From: Candidatus Cryptobacteroides merdigallinarum
GTDB taxonomy: Bacteria; Bacteroidota; Bacteroidia; Bacteroidales; UBA932
DNA length: 62,497 bases
NCBI GenBank assembly: GCA_017694655.1
Contig: JADIMQ010000112.1
Coordinates: 1-62,497 of the forward strand
Direction of reading: 5' to 3'
Translations under genes and position numbers: made by a program
Notes under the pieces: generated by a model
The model's input: the letters and a program-made list of their open reading frames with translations, nothing else
The model's database searches: none
What the model was told of the DNA's origin: nothing
Shown here: positions 1 to 8,779 of the stretch, piece after piece
How positions within the stretch are numbered: position 1 is the first letter of the stretch
How the letters are laid out: each line of letters starts with the position of its first letter

Positions 1-238
1 GGACCCATCCTAACCCCCTCTGCTCGCTTTCGAATGTCCACCGGACATTCTCATAAACCGCTCACGACCCCTATTAAGCAATTTCATTGCTTTTCCTCGT
101 TCCGCCTCGGACATATCGGAATACATTCCGATATGCCACTCGGCTTACCACTCGGTTAGGGGATCTCGCACCTACCCGGTGCGGTCCCTACGGGACTTGT
201 TAAAGCTTTTGGGTACCGGGACCCTGCTCCGAAGAGAA
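1..238. repeat. Gene-free stretch with an array of short perfect hairpins
   Basis: No gene is recognisable. The stretch is densely packed with short inverted repeats: 32-39/43-50 (8 bp), 76-82/86-92 (7 bp), 112-122/125-135 (11 bp), 168-172/178-182 and 184-188/192-196. It lies immediately downstream of the DUF4295 gene on the minus strand. Several independent stem-loops in a row are more than one terminator needs. A similar but not identical array occurs at 8780-8928. It could be an intergenic repeat cassette or a structured 3' UTR. Confidence 0.55.
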
Positions 239-397
239 TTATTTCTTCGCGAAGAAATCCTTCACTTTTTCAGCCTCGACAAGCTCCTCCTTGAACATAT
301 AGGCTCCTGTCTTGGAAGACTTGTCCATGCGTATGCACTTTACCATTGTCTTAGCGCCTGACTTGGCACTGAAGGTTGCAACTGCTTTCTTTGCCAT
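239..397 (-). CDS. DUF4295 family small basic protein
   Basis: This 52-residue lysine-rich protein begins MAKKAVATF and ends FFAKK. I recognise it as the DUF4295 family, which in Bacteroidota is encoded directly after ribosomal protein L33. The function is unknown; small size, basic charge and genomic position suggest a ribosome-associated role, which is inference. It lies 16 nt downstream of rpmG in the same direction, so it is probably co-transcribed with rpmB and rpmG. The ATG at 397 is the only sensible start. Confidence 0.85.
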   Translation of the reverse strand: MAKKAVATFSAKSGAKTMVKCIRMDKSSKTGAYMFKEELVEAEKVKDFFAKK

Positions 398-413
398 AAT
401 TCAATCCCCCGTG

Positions 414-602
414 TTATTTGATTTCGCGATGAAGTGTGACCTTCCTGAGGTATGGATTATATTTCATACGCTCCAGACGCTGAGTAGTGTTCTTCTTATT
501 CTTGGTCGTGATGTATCTTGACATTCCAGGTACACCGCTTTCCCTCTGTTCAGTGCACTCCAAAATGACCTGCACCCTGTTACCTTTTGCTTTCTTTGCC
601 AT
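414..602 (-). CDS. rpmG: Large-subunit ribosomal protein bL33
   Basis: The 62-residue basic protein starts [12 protein letters not shown] and carries the L33 pattern of a TxxxKN segment followed by RLERMKYNP. It is a component of the 50S subunit near the E site. It lacks the paired CxxC zinc-ribbon cysteines, so it is the C-minus form: the only cysteine is in the early strand and the usual later pair is absent. It sits 11 nt after rpmB and 16 nt before the DUF4295 gene, forming a compact three-gene operon. Confidence 0.95.
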   Translation of the reverse strand: MAKKAKGNRVQVILECTEQRESGVPGMSRYITTKNKKNTTQRLERMKYNPYLRKVTLHREIK

Positions 603-613
603 AACTCACGGAA

Positions 614-856
614 TTAAACAATGTTGATATATCCCTTTCTCTGCGCAGTCTTGATTGTTGCATCCAGACCGTTCTTCTCGATATTCCTCATGCCCTTGCA
701 TGAAACCTTGAGCGTAACGAAACGCTGCTCCGCCTCCGACCAGAACTTCTTGGTCTTCAGATTGATAGCAAAAATGCGCTTCGTGCGCTTCTTGGAATGG
801 GAAACATTGTTTCCGACCATTCTCTTTCTACCTGTAACTTGACAAACCTTTGCCAT
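614..856 (-). CDS. rpmB: Large-subunit ribosomal protein bL28
   Basis: The 80-residue protein begins MAKVCQVTGRK and includes the conserved VSHSKKRTKR segment and the typical L28 C-terminal half. An in-frame ATG at 886 would add ten residues, but family members start at MAKVCQ, so I place the start at 856. It is the first gene of the rpmB-rpmG-DUF4295 operon and is a structural component of the 50S subunit. Confidence 0.95.
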   Translation of the reverse strand: MAKVCQVTGRKRMVGNNVSHSKKRTKRIFAINLKTKKFWSEAEQRFVTLKVSCKGMRNIEKNGLDATIKTAQRKGYINIV

Positions 857-983
857 TGTATATAACTTTTTTAATTTTTCACTCATGAAAAGTCCTGTGC
901 CTCACGGTCAAGACTCCAAAATGTAAAGAACTCCACAAAAAGGGGCTGCAAATATCGCTAAAAAAATTCTAAAATACAAGAAT

Positions 984-2333
984 TCAGACGATTTTTAAGA
1001 AACGCCCCCATCTGATGTTCTTAGGGAAAGGCTTATTCCTGTCGGTCGACAACCACACCACAACCGGCTTCCCGACTATGTGGTCCTCCGGTACGAACCC
1101 CCAGTATCTTGAGTCCAGGGAATTGTGCCTGTTGTCACCCATCATGAAGAAATAATCCTGCCTGAAAGTATAGTTCCGGGCCTCCTTGCCGTTGATCAGG
1201 ATCCTGCCGTCCGCCTCCACCTCGAGGGTGTTCCCCTCATAGGCCGTGATTATCCTCTCGTAAAGGGGCAGGCTGAGGGAATCAAGGGCAACCGTAGCTC
1301 CCTTCTCGGGAATCCACAGCGGTCCGAAATTGTCCCTCGTCCATCTGTAGTCCTGCGAGAACGGGAAGATGGTCAGATAGGAATCCGGGTCATCCGGAGG
1401 ATAGACATCGATGTTAGGCTCCACAGAAACCACGTTAGGGTAGTTCCTCACCTTCTCCAGACGCTCTGCGGTCAGCGGCATGTAGGGATAGCCCGGCAGC
1501 TGCTGGTCGTACCACAGTTCGGCCGTGTTGAGCCCGAGGGACTCCAGGTTGACAGGATTTATCCTCTGCCCGTCGGTTATCACGCGATAGGAATTCTGGA
1601 CACCGGGCCATACATCCAGCGGCTCCGAATTCACATACACAAGACCGTCCCGTATCTCAAGCGTATCGCCATGCACGGCCACGCACCGCTTCACGTAGTG
1701 GTCCTTCTTGTCCATGGGACGTACCTTCACGGGACCGTAATAGGAAATGACGTTCTCGCGGCCTATGGTACGGCACATCGCATAATAATCTTCAGCCGGG
1801 ACCTTGGTCAGGACGGTATCCCCGTTCGGGAAACCGAACACCACATAGTCACCCCTGCGCACCTGCCTGAATCCTTTCAGCCTGCGGTACCTGCTCTGTA
1901 TTAGGGTGGAATAGGATTCCTGGCCCCACGGCAGGACGTTGTGCGTGAAAGGGACGGTAAGAGGGGTACGCGGCATTCTCGGACCGTAGGTCAGCTTGCT
2001 GACGAACAGATGGTCCCCTGTCATCAGGGAGCTTTCCATCGAGGAAGAAGGAATCTTGAATGCCTGGAAAAAGAAAATATTGATGAAGGTAACGACAATC
2101 ACCGCGAAAATTATGGCATCGAGCCATTCGAAGAGCGGGTTGCGCTTCTCCCCTTCCTTGTAGCGTTTCTTCCAGAAAGCCCACTTCACCTTCCTGGTGA
2201 TGTGATGGTCGAATATCACGGCAAGGCCGAAAAGCCACCAATAGTTTCCGAGCCAGATAACCCACAACAGATACAGCAAGGCCCAGAACCCGAACCTTAC
2301 CCACCTGTTATGATAGAATTCCTTCCAGCCCAT
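984..2333 (-). CDS. lepB: Signal peptidase I, Bacteroidota long form
   Basis: This membrane-bound peptidase (449 residues) removes signal peptides from exported proteins. An N-terminal part with hydrophobic segments around residues 17-43 and 72-92 leads into box B, IPSSSMESSL, where the Ser before Met (about S98) is the nucleophile. Box D, KRCVAVHGD, supplies the general-base Lys, and box E, MMGDNRHNSLDSR, follows near the C-terminus. The protein is longer than the roughly 320 residues of the Escherichia coli enzyme because of a large insert between boxes D and E, as is common in this phylum. A TTG two codons earlier (2339) is possible; I prefer the ATG. It lies 11 nt downstream of rplT, probably as the last gene of the thrS-infC-rpmI-rplT operon. 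Confidence 0.93.
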   Translation of the reverse strand: MGWKEFYHNRWVRFGFWALLYLLWVIWLGNYWWLFGLAVIFDHHITRKVKWAFWKKRYKEGEKRNPLFEWLDAIIFAVIVVTFINIFFFQAFKIPSSSMESSLMTGDHLFVSKLTYGPRMPRTPLTVPFTHNVLPWGQESYSTLIQSRYRRLKGFRQVRRGDYVVFGFPNGDTVLTKVPAEDYYAMCRTIGRENVISYYGPVKVRPMDKKDHYVKRCVAVHGDTLEIRDGLVYVNSEPLDVWPGVQNSYRVITDGQRINPVNLESLGLNTAELWYDQQLPGYPYMPLTAERLEKVRNYPNVVSVEPNIDVYPPDDPDSYLTIFPFSQDYRWTRDNFGPLWIPEKGATVALDSLSLPLYERIITAYEGNTLEVEADGRILINGKEARNYTFRQDYFFMMGDNRHNSLDSRYWGFVPEDHIVGKPVVVWLSTDRNKPFPKNIRWGRFLKIV

Positions 2334-2344
2334 TGTCAAAAGAA

Positions 2345-2689
2345 CTATTTAACTGAATTTACAATAGCCTCGAATGCCTGAGGATTGTTCATAGCAAGGT
2401 CTGCAAGCACTTTGCGGTTCAGACCGATGTTCTGTTTCCCGAGCTTGCCCATGAACTGGGAATAAGTCATGCCGTACTGGCGTGCGGCAGCGTTTATCCT
2501 CTGGATCCACAGTGCGCGGAAATTACGTTTCTTGGTCTTGCGGTCACGGTAGGCGTATGTGAGACCCTTCTCATAGGTGTTCTTCGCTACCGTCCATACA
2601 TTCCTCCTTGATAGGAAGTAACCGCGGGTTTTCTTGAGAATTTTCTTGCGGCGTGCTCTTGAAGCAACTGAATTTACCGATCTTGGCAT
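2345..2689 (-). CDS. rplT: Large-subunit ribosomal protein bL20
   Basis: The 114-residue basic protein starts [11 protein letters not shown] and contains the L20 signatures [11 protein letters not shown] and [11 protein letters not shown]. It binds 23S rRNA early in 50S assembly. It follows infC and rpmI in the order infC-rpmI-rplT, the arrangement conserved across bacteria. In other bacteria L20 represses this operon; I did not identify an L20-binding mimic here, so autoregulation is only an expectation. Confidence 0.96.
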   Translation of the reverse strand: MPRSVNSVASRARRKKILKKTRGYFLSRRNVWTVAKNTYEKGLTYAYRDRKTKKRNFRALWIQRINAAARQYGMTYSQFMGKLGKQNIGLNRKVLADLAMNNPQAFEAIVNSVK

Positions 2690-2766
2690 AAATTTAACTG
2701 TTTTATGGAGGCAGTGTCCGTCAACGGAGCTTTTCTACTGCATTCCAAGTTTGACATAAATGTTGA

Positions 2767-2961
2767 TTAGATTCCCAGCAGAGCCTTTACCCTTCCTGTA
2801 TCAGCCGGAGCAATGAGGCTGACATGGGTCAGGTTCCTTTTCTGCTTCTTGGTCTTCTTCGTGAGAATGTGGCTCTTGTAAGCATGCTTTCTCTTGATCT
2901 TTCCCGTTCCGGTAAGCGTGAAACGCTTTTTTGAACCGGAGTTGGTCTTTGTCTTTGGCAT
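2767..2961 (-). CDS. rpmI: Large-subunit ribosomal protein bL35
   Basis: The 64-residue basic protein begins [14 protein letters not shown] and contains the L35 pattern KHAYKSHIL. It is a component of the 50S subunit. It lies between infC (47 nt upstream) and rplT (77 nt downstream), in the usual translation operon order. Confidence 0.96.
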   Translation of the reverse strand: MPKTKTNSGSKKRFTLTGTGKIKRKHAYKSHILTKKTKKQKRNLTHVSLIAPADTGRVKALLGI

Positions 2962-3008
2962 AGTTAAACTTTTTGACTGTTAATAATATTTAATCCGGAC
3001 AGTCCGGA

Positions 3009-3635
3009 CTATTTTTTCTTTATAGGGGCAATCATCATCATCATCCTCTTGCCCTCGAGTTTCGGCATCTGTTCCGCACGGCCGTATTCCTCGAGTTCCA
3101 GGGCAAACCTGAGGAGGAGCTTCTCTCCCTGGTCCACATAAAGGATGGACCTGCCCTTGAAAAAGACTGAGGCCTTCACCTTGGAGCCTTCCTCGAGGAA
3201 GCCGACGGCATGCTTCAGCTTGAACTGGAAATCATGCTCGTCAGTGTTCGGGCCGAACCTTATTTCCTTTATGACCACCTTCGTAGAATTGGCCTTCATC
3301 TCCTTGGCCTTCTTCTTCTGCTGGTACAGATACTTCTGGTAGTCGATTATCTTGCACACAGGAGGATCCGCTTTGGCTGTAATTTCCACAAGGTCAAGTC
3401 CAAGCTCATCCGCCTTCTTCAAGGCTTCTGAAATAGAATATATCCCCTGTTCCGGTATGTTGTCTCCTACAAGACGAGCCTTGGGAACAGTGATTTCCTC
3501 ATTGATTCTCAATCCGTCATCGTCCCTTTTCGGTCTTCTTCCGCCAGGAAAGGGGCGACCCGCGCCCTGTGGACCGTTATTGTTCGGCCTCGGTCCCGAA
3601 AATTTCGGCGCGGATGGTTTAAATGGCGCTGCGAT
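3009..3635 (-). CDS. infC: Translation initiation factor IF-3, apparent ATC start
   Basis: IF-3 binds the 30S subunit, prevents premature 50S joining and rejects poor start codons. The N-terminal domain begins at [12 protein letters not shown] and the C-terminal domain contains [14 protein letters not shown]. No ATG, GTG or TTG occurs in frame upstream of a TTG directly before RINEEI. An ATC at 3635 lies 8 nt after a perfect AGGAGG (3644-3649), with an in-frame TAG just before that, so ATC is the most likely start. This gives 208 residues with a basic, proline- and glycine-rich N-terminal extension. Rare AUU-type starts in infC are known to support IF-3 autoregulation, because IF-3 discriminates against them. 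The alternative is the TTG at 3512. Confidence 0.9.
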   Translation of the reverse strand: MAAPFKPSAPKFSGPRPNNNGPQGAGRPFPGGRRPKRDDDGLRINEEITVPKARLVGDNIPEQGIYSISEALKKADELGLDLVEITAKADPPVCKIIDYQKYLYQQKKKAKEMKANSTKVVIKEIRFGPNTDEHDFQFKLKHAVGFLEEGSKVKASVFFKGRSILYVDQGEKLLLRFALELEEYGRAEQMPKLEGKRMMMMIAPIKKK

Positions 3636-3643
3636 AAAATTAT

Positions 3644-3649
3644 CCTCCT
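3644..3649 (-). promoter_or_regulatory. Strong Shine-Dalgarno AGGAGG that fixes the infC start
   Basis: A perfect AGGAGG is followed after eight bases (ATAATTTT) by ATC GCA GCG CCA. Strong SD motifs are rare in this window and in the phylum. Its spacing points to the ATC codon and not to the downstream TTG as the infC start. Confidence 0.7.
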
Positions 3650-3680
3650 AAATTAAGTTAATAATAAAATGTATATAAGC

Positions 3681-5648
3681 CTACGAGAGCATCTCGTCCA
3701 CTTCCTTCCTGACAAGGGCGATGAAATCCTCTGTCTTCATCTGGCCTTCATCCTTCCCGCCCTGTCTCCTCACGGAAACTGCGCCGGCCTCCATCTCCTT
3801 CTCGCCAACGATGACAAGGAAAGGCACCCTCTGCAACTCGCTCTCCCTTATTCTCTTCCCTATCGTCTCGTTACGGTCGTCGATTGAGGCGCGAATATCG
3901 GAATTATTCAGCAAATCGCAAACTTTTTTTGCATAATCAGCAAATTTTTCGCTGACAGGCAGCACCTTGACCTGCTCCGGGGTAAGCCAGAGAGGAAGCT
4001 TGCCTCCTGTATGCTCGAGCAATACCGCCACGAACCTCTCGAGGGAACCGAACGGAGCCCTGTGTATCATGACAGGCCTGTGCTTCTTCCCGTCGCTGCC
4101 GGTATATTCGAGCTCGAACCTCTCCGGAAGGTTGTAGTCCACCTGGATTGTCCCGAGCTGCCATTTCCTTCCAAGGGCGTCCTTGACCATGAAGTCGAGC
4201 TTCGGCCCGTAGAATGCGGCCTCCCCTGTCTCCACGACAGTCTTCAGCCCCTTTTCGGCCGCGGCGTCGATAATGGCCTGCTCGGCCTTCGCCCAGTTCT
4301 CGTCCGTCCCGATGTATTTCTCCCGGTTGTCCGGGTCCCGGAGGGACACCTGTGCTATGTATTCATTGAAATTCAAGGTCTTGAAGACATAGAGAATAAT
4401 GTCTATTACCTTGCAGAACTCTTCCTTGAGCTGGTCCGGACGGCAGAACAGGTGCGCATCGTCCTGTGTGAAGCCGCGGACCCTTGTAAGCCCGTGGAGC
4501 TCCCCGCTCTGCTCGTAGCGGTACACGGTGCCGAACTCTGCGAAACGCAGCGGCAGGTCCTTGTAGGACCTCGGCTTCGACCTGTAGATCTCGCAGTGGT
4601 GAGGGCAGTTCATCGGCTTGAGCAGGAATTCCTCGCCCTCCTGCGGGGTGTGTATAGGCTGGAAAGAGTCCTTCCCGTATTTCGCATAATGCCCCGACGT
4701 CACATACAGGTCCTTGTTCCCGATATGAGGGGTGATGACAGGGAGATAGCCGTAGGATTTCTGGATCTTCCGGAGGAAGTTCTCGAGCCTTTCCCTCAGT
4801 TCCGCACCCTTCGGCAGCCACAGCGGGAGACCCTGCCCCACGCGTGCGGAAAAAGTGAAGAGCTCCATCTCCCTGCCGAGTTTACGGTGGTCCCTCTTCT
4901 TTGCCTCCTCCAGCATCGCGAGGTATTCGTCGAGCATGGATTTCTTCGGGAAGGTGATCCCGTATATCCTCGTGAGCATCTTGCGTTTCTCGTCGCCTCT
5001 CCAGTAGGCCCCGGCGATGGATGTAAGCTTCACGGCCTTGATGAGCGACGTGTCCCTCAGGTGAGGGCCGCGGCAGAGATCAGTGAAATCCCCGTTGGTA
5101 TAGAACGATATGGTCCCGTCCTCGAGTTCGCCGATGAGTTCGCACTTGTATTCATCGCCCTTGTCCCCGAATGTCTTCAGGGCCTCGTCCTTCGGGACTT
5201 CCCTGCGGACGAAGTGCTCCTTGGTACGGGCAAGCTCCATCATCTTGTCTTCCACGGCCTTGAGGTCGGCTTCCGTAATCTGCCTGTCCCCGAGGTCCAC
5301 ATCATAGTAGAACCCGTTCTCTATGGCCGGCCCGATGCCGAACTTCACTCCCGGGTAGAGGCTTTCGAGGGCCGCGGCCATCAGGTGTGAAGACGAGTGC
5401 CAGAAGACGTGCCTGCCCTCGTCATCCTCCCATTTCAGGAGCCTGATCGAGCAGTCCGCGCCTATAGGACGGTCGAGATCGTATATAATCGTTTTTCCTG
5501 CGGCATCCCCATCATATTTCACAGCCGCGGCAAGGACTTCCGCCGCGAGTTTCGGACTGATGCCCTGAGCTATCTGGTAAGCGGTAATGCCGTTCTCGTA
5601 CGGTTTTACGCTCCCGTCAGGAAATGTTACATTAATCATATCTTCCAT
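3681..5648 (-). CDS. thrS: Threonyl-tRNA synthetase
   Basis: The 655-residue enzyme charges tRNA-Thr. It has an N-terminal TGS domain (about 1-65), the editing domain with HSSSH (about 85), and a class II catalytic core with the motif 2 region around [21 protein letters not shown]. The zinc-binding Cys lies in MNCPHHCE and one His in MIHRAPFGS. The C-terminal anticodon-binding domain ends the protein. The length matches the family. An alternative ATG lies three codons downstream. It heads the thrS-infC-rpmI-rplT-lepB run, with 45 nt to infC. Confidence 0.97.
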   Translation of the reverse strand: MEDMINVTFPDGSVKPYENGITAYQIAQGISPKLAAEVLAAAVKYDGDAAGKTIIYDLDRPIGADCSIRLLKWEDDEGRHVFWHSSSHLMAAALESLYPGVKFGIGPAIENGFYYDVDLGDRQITEADLKAVEDKMMELARTKEHFVRREVPKDEALKTFGDKGDEYKCELIGELEDGTISFYTNGDFTDLCRGPHLRDTSLIKAVKLTSIAGAYWRGDEKRKMLTRIYGITFPKKSMLDEYLAMLEEAKKRDHRKLGREMELFTFSARVGQGLPLWLPKGAELRERLENFLRKIQKSYGYLPVITPHIGNKDLYVTSGHYAKYGKDSFQPIHTPQEGEEFLLKPMNCPHHCEIYRSKPRSYKDLPLRFAEFGTVYRYEQSGELHGLTRVRGFTQDDAHLFCRPDQLKEEFCKVIDIILYVFKTLNFNEYIAQVSLRDPDNREKYIGTDENWAKAEQAIIDAAAEKGLKTVVETGEAAFYGPKLDFMVKDALGRKWQLGTIQVDYNLPERFELEYTGSDGKKHRPVMIHRAPFGSLERFVAVLLEHTGGKLPLWLTPEQVKVLPVSEKFADYAKKVCDLLNNSDIRASIDDRNETIGKRIRESELQRVPFLVIVGEKEMEAGAVSVRRQGGKDEGQMKTEDFIALVRKEVDEMLS

Positions 5649-5665
5649 ACTTTAATACAAGGGTG

Positions 5666-5673
5666 CAAAGGTA
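5666..5673 (-). promoter_or_regulatory. Putative thrS promoter (-7 box TACCTTTG)
   Basis: On the minus strand TACCTTTG matches the Bacteroidota -7 consensus TAnnTTTG and lies 17 nt before the thrS ATG. No convincing -33 TTTG is visible, so the call rests on the -7 box and position. The resulting 5' leader would be only about ten nucleotides. Confidence 0.5.
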
Positions 5674-5749
5674 CAACTTTTTTCTTATATTGCGTGCCGG
5701 CACCACAAATAAAATTTGCGGGGACATAGTCAAGCTGCACAATCCGGTC

Positions 5750-5780
5750 TTGGCACGTCCGCTATATTTTCCTATCTTTG
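5750..5780 (+). promoter_or_regulatory. Putative promoter of the DUF4199-glycosyltransferase pair
   Basis: A TTGG at 5750-5753 serves as -33 element and TATCTTTG at 5773-5780 is a perfect -7 box, with a spacer near 20 nt. The start codon of the DUF4199 gene lies about 68 nt downstream. It is divergent from the thrS promoter. Confidence 0.6.
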
Positions 5781-5847
5781 CATCCGCAGGACAGGGCAGC
5801 CATTAAGAGGCACCGTGTCGGCAACAATTATTACTACCTTTCAATTT

Positions 5848-6408
5848 ATGGATAATTCCGTTTCATCCAGGATTCTATGGAACAAGGCGGCCAGGAACGG
5901 GCTCCTGCTGGGGCTCTTCACCGCGGCCTGCAGGATATTGTCCCAGGCAATATCATCAACCGGGACAGCGACGGCCGGGACTGCCGTCCTGAACGGCATT
6001 ATATGGCTTGTGCAGTTCGGCGGCTGCATCTGGCTGATGAAGTTCTTCATGGAGAGGCTCGCCGGGAACTTTGACGGCGTCACCAACCGCACCACGGCAA
6101 AGTACGGCAGGATGCTTGCCCTCGCCTCGAGCATAATATTCTCGGCAGCAATGTTTTTCGACGTGTCGTTCATATCCCCGGAGACAGTCACCAGGCAGAT
6201 GGACCTGTACTACCAGATGTACGGGAACATGCTGGACGAGAACACCAGGGCAATGCTGCAGAAGATAGAGGACTACTATCCGCAGATAATGTTCTTCTCC
6301 ACGCTCATCTACAGCTTCCTTTACGGGGTCGTGCTCTCCGCGATACTGTCGGTGTCCATCCCCCGCAAGGACCCGTTTTCGTCTTTCATGGACAAAAAAG
6401 GAGAATAG
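5848..6408 (+). CDS. DUF4199 family membrane protein
   Basis: This is a 186-residue inner-membrane protein with four predicted hydrophobic helices, at about residues 16-34, 44-65, 90-110 and 148-170. Its layout fits DUF4199, a Bacteroidota family of unknown function commonly encoded next to a glycosyltransferase. I chose the ATG at 5848 because an upstream in-frame start would fall before the promoter's -7 box. It lies 3 nt upstream of the GT2 gene, so the two are probably co-translated and may act together at the membrane (inference). Confidence 0.75.
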   Translation: MDNSVSSRILWNKAARNGLLLGLFTAACRILSQAISSTGTATAGTAVLNGIIWLVQFGGCIWLMKFFMERLAGNFDGVTNRTTAKYGRMLALASSIIFSAAMFFDVSFISPETVTRQMDLYYQMYGNMLDENTRAMLQKIEDYYPQIMFFSTLIYSFLYGVVLSAILSVSIPRKDPFSSFMDKKGE

Positions 6409-6411
6409 GAG

Positions 6412-7380
6412 ATGGAAACACAGTATACCAAGGACTTGTCCATAGTGATATCCCTCTACAATGAAGTGGAGTCCCTTCCCGAGCTTTCAGCCTGGATCAG
6501 GAAAGTGATGGAGAAGGAGGGCTACAGCTACGAGGTCATAATGGTCGATGACGGCAGCAGGGACGGCTCATGGGAGAAGATACAGGAGCTGGCGTCGGAG
6601 GACAGCCATATCCGGGGCATTTCCTTCAGGAGGAACTACGGCAAGTCTGCAGCCCTGTTCTGCGGCTTCGAGGCTGCGGAAGGCCGTGTCGTTGTGACCA
6701 TGGACGCCGACCTGCAGGACTCCCCGGAAGAGATTCCGGAAATGTACGGGATGATAGTCAGGGACGGGTACGACATTGTCTCGGGCTGGAAGCAGCACAG
6801 GAAGGACAACAAGCTGACAAAAAACCTGCCCTCGAAGCTGTACAACGCCGTGGCGAGGATGATAACCGGACTGAAGCTGCACGACATGAACTGCGGGCTG
6901 AAGGCCTACCGCAGCGAGGTCGTCAAGAGCATCGAAGTGTACGGCGAGATGCACCGCTACATACCTTACCTCGCGAAAAACGCCGGCTTCGACAGGATAA
7001 CGGAAAAGCCGGTGCACCACCAGAAGAGGAAATACGGGAAAAGCAAGTTCGGCATTAACCGCTTCATCAACGGCTTCCTGGACCTGCTGTCGCTGTGGTT
7101 CCTGGGAACCTTCGGGAAGAAGCCGATGCACTTCTTCGGGCTTACGGGGACACTGACCTTCCTCGCGGGAGGCGTCATCGCCGTATGGCTGATAATATCC
7201 AAGCTCGTTGCCCAGGCCCATGGGCTGAAGTTCCGTCAGGTCACAGACCAGCCGCTGTTCTATCTCGCCCTCGTGGCCCTTATAATAGGCATCCAGCTGT
7301 TCCTGTCCGGCTTCATAGCCGAGATGATCTCGCGCAGCAGTTCCGAACGGAACAAATACAACATCAAGGACAGGTTCTGA
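6412..7380 (+). CDS. Family 2 glycosyltransferase, DPM1/GtrB-like
   Basis: The 322-residue protein has an N-terminal GT-A domain with a VDDGSRDGS nucleotide-sugar motif (about 46) and the metal-binding DADLQDSPEEIP segment (about 97). Two C-terminal membrane helices follow, around residues 235-260 and 272-300. This layout matches polyprenyl-phosphate glycosyltransferases of the DPM1/GtrB type, which load a sugar onto a lipid carrier on the cytoplasmic face. The sugar and acceptor cannot be read from sequence. It is paired with the upstream DUF4199 gene. Confidence 0.88.
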   Translation: METQYTKDLSIVISLYNEVESLPELSAWIRKVMEKEGYSYEVIMVDDGSRDGSWEKIQELASEDSHIRGISFRRNYGKSAALFCGFEAAEGRVVVTMDADLQDSPEEIPEMYGMIVRDGYDIVSGWKQHRKDNKLTKNLPSKLYNAVARMITGLKLHDMNCGLKAYRSEVVKSIEVYGEMHRYIPYLAKNAGFDRITEKPVHHQKRKYGKSKFGINRFINGFLDLLSLWFLGTFGKKPMHFFGLTGTLTFLAGGVIAVWLIISKLVAQAHGLKFRQVTDQPLFYLALVALIIGIQLFLSGFIAEMISRSSSERNKYNIKDRF

Positions 7381-7391
7381 AGGCAGGGCAT

Positions 7392-7496
7392 TTACAGGGT
7401 CACGCCATTTTTCCCGGCCCTGCCCTCCGCCTCTTTCTCGAGCCGCCTGTACTCCTTCAGCTTATCGTCCGGGACGGTGGAGCATACATTCCCTGC
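7392..7496 (-). pseudogene. Possible orphan C-terminal coding remnant
   Basis: Directly after the WG-repeat gene, the minus strand has an open frame of 34 codons between a TGA and a TAA that reads like coding sequence (PDDKLKEYRRLEKEAEGR near its middle) but has no start codon. It may be the eroded end of a lost gene, or chance. The stretch lies between convergent genes and also contains an 8-bp inverted repeat GGCAGGGC/GCCCTGCC that could act as a weak terminator. Confidence 0.25.
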
Positions 7497-7507
7497 TCAT
7501 ATTCTTC

Positions 7508-8758
7508 TCATTTCAGGTCCGGTGCCGGGGTGAAGTTTCCTTTTGTGTCCACGTATCCGAATCCGGAGCCATTGTGCACTATTGCGCGTCCGTTCTTGAA
7601 GGAGGGATCGTAATAACCGCCCTCCGCATTCCTGACATACCTGTATTTCGGAGGGATCATGATATTCCCGTCCCGGTCATAATAGGTAAGCAGACCGCTC
7701 CGCCCGACTATGGTCCCCTCTTCGGAGAAAGTCCAGAACCTGTCAATATTCTTGGAATCAAGCTCGAAGACCTTTTCTCCGCGGGAATTGACACATAGTG
7801 CCGTATCTCCGCCGGAGATACACCACGCCCTTTCAGCCGAGAATCGCGATATGCTTGAATAACCACACGGAAGCACCTGCTTTCCGTCAGAATCCACCAG
7901 CCCGTAACCGGAACCGTCATATACCTTTATCAGGTCAGGCACTCCCGTCTGCACCGCATCAACGTATGTCTCCTGGACGAGTTTCCGCCCTTTCCTGTTG
8001 TACAGGCTCCATTCATCCCCGCTGTTCCGCTTCACCTGCACGATATTGCCGAGATACGGTCCCGGCACTTGGAACGACCAGTCCGGGGCGATGCCTTTTT
8101 CCCATACTATACCACAGTATTCGCACGGAAGTATCTCCTTTCCCCTGGCGTTGACCCAGCCGACCTTGTCTCCGGAATAAGCAAGTATGACATTCCTGTT
8201 TATCACGGCTATCGAATCAAATCCGGGCTCCACGACCACTGTTCCTCCGGCTTCCGCCAGGCCGTACCTGCCGGACTTCACAAGGACGAAACATCCGTCT
8301 GCTGCATCTATACGGTCATAGTCACAGTCAAGTACCGTCCTGAACATCAGTCTCCCGGTATCCTTGAGCCCGTACCTCCCGTTTTCCTCCACTATTTCAA
8401 GGGTTTCCGAAGACGAAGGCAGGATAATCGACCCGAAATAGCCGGCTCCCCAGTAGAACGCACCGGCCACAACTGCCAGAAGAAGGATAAAGGCCCCGAC
8501 CTGTACCCACTCCGGCATACCGCTCCATCTGAACCGGCCGAAAAACCTGCGCATCCTGGATGAAAACGTCGAATCAAGCCTGCGTTGCAGCCCGTAATTC
8601 TGGTCGCGAAGATAATTGTTCGACCACTTGAGCTGGCTGTATTCCGAATCATCCACCACGACATATCTTTCCTTGCCGAGAGGTTTTCCGCATTTGCCGC
8701 AGTAATGTGCGCCGTCAGGATTTGCGGCAAACCCGCATGATGAACATTTTCCACTCAT
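7508..8758 (-). CDS. Zinc-ribbon, single-helix WG-repeat protein
   Basis: The 416-residue protein starts with a zinc ribbon (C5, C8, C20, C23). A basic/aromatic linker, one membrane helix near residues 85-108 and a C-terminal domain of WG-type beta repeats follow; the repeats show the recurring pattern of YGL/YGLVD, then a turn, then P(C/P)xYxxI. The ribbon and linker should be cytoplasmic and the repeats extracytoplasmic, although I cannot prove the orientation. WG repeats are thought to bind proteins or cell-envelope components; no enzyme activity is expected. A similar short zinc ribbon occurs in the kinase and the FHA-like protein of the operon upstream, which suggests that this gene belongs to the same system despite a 261-bp gap. 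Confidence 0.78.
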   Translation of the reverse strand: MSGKCSSCGFAANPDGAHYCGKCGKPLGKERYVVVDDSEYSQLKWSNNYLRDQNYGLQRRLDSTFSSRMRRFFGRFRWSGMPEWVQVGAFILLLAVVAGAFYWGAGYFGSIILPSSSETLEIVEENGRYGLKDTGRLMFRTVLDCDYDRIDAADGCFVLVKSGRYGLAEAGGTVVVEPGFDSIAVINRNVILAYSGDKVGWVNARGKEILPCEYCGIVWEKGIAPDWSFQVPGPYLGNIVQVKRNSGDEWSLYNRKGRKLVQETYVDAVQTGVPDLIKVYDGSGYGLVDSDGKQVLPCGYSSISRFSAERAWCISGGDTALCVNSRGEKVFELDSKNIDRFWTFSEEGTIVGRSGLLTYYDRDGNIMIPPKYRYVRNAEGGYYDPSFKNGRAIVHNGSGFGYVDTKGNFTPAPDLK

Positions 8759-8779
8759 TGCAATTTTCCGTTTTAACGT

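Noticed and set aside
1125..1904. Plus-strand frame opposite lepB
   Set aside because: Shadow of lepB, which has its catalytic motifs in place.
3009..3512. Short infC starting at TTG
   Set aside because: No ribosome-binding signal precedes the TTG, while the ATC at 3635 has a perfect AGGAGG at ideal spacing; kept as an alternative only.
4011..5390. Long open frame on the plus strand opposite thrS
   Set aside because: It is a mirror of the GC-rich thrS codons with no family pattern; thrS on the other strand is certain.
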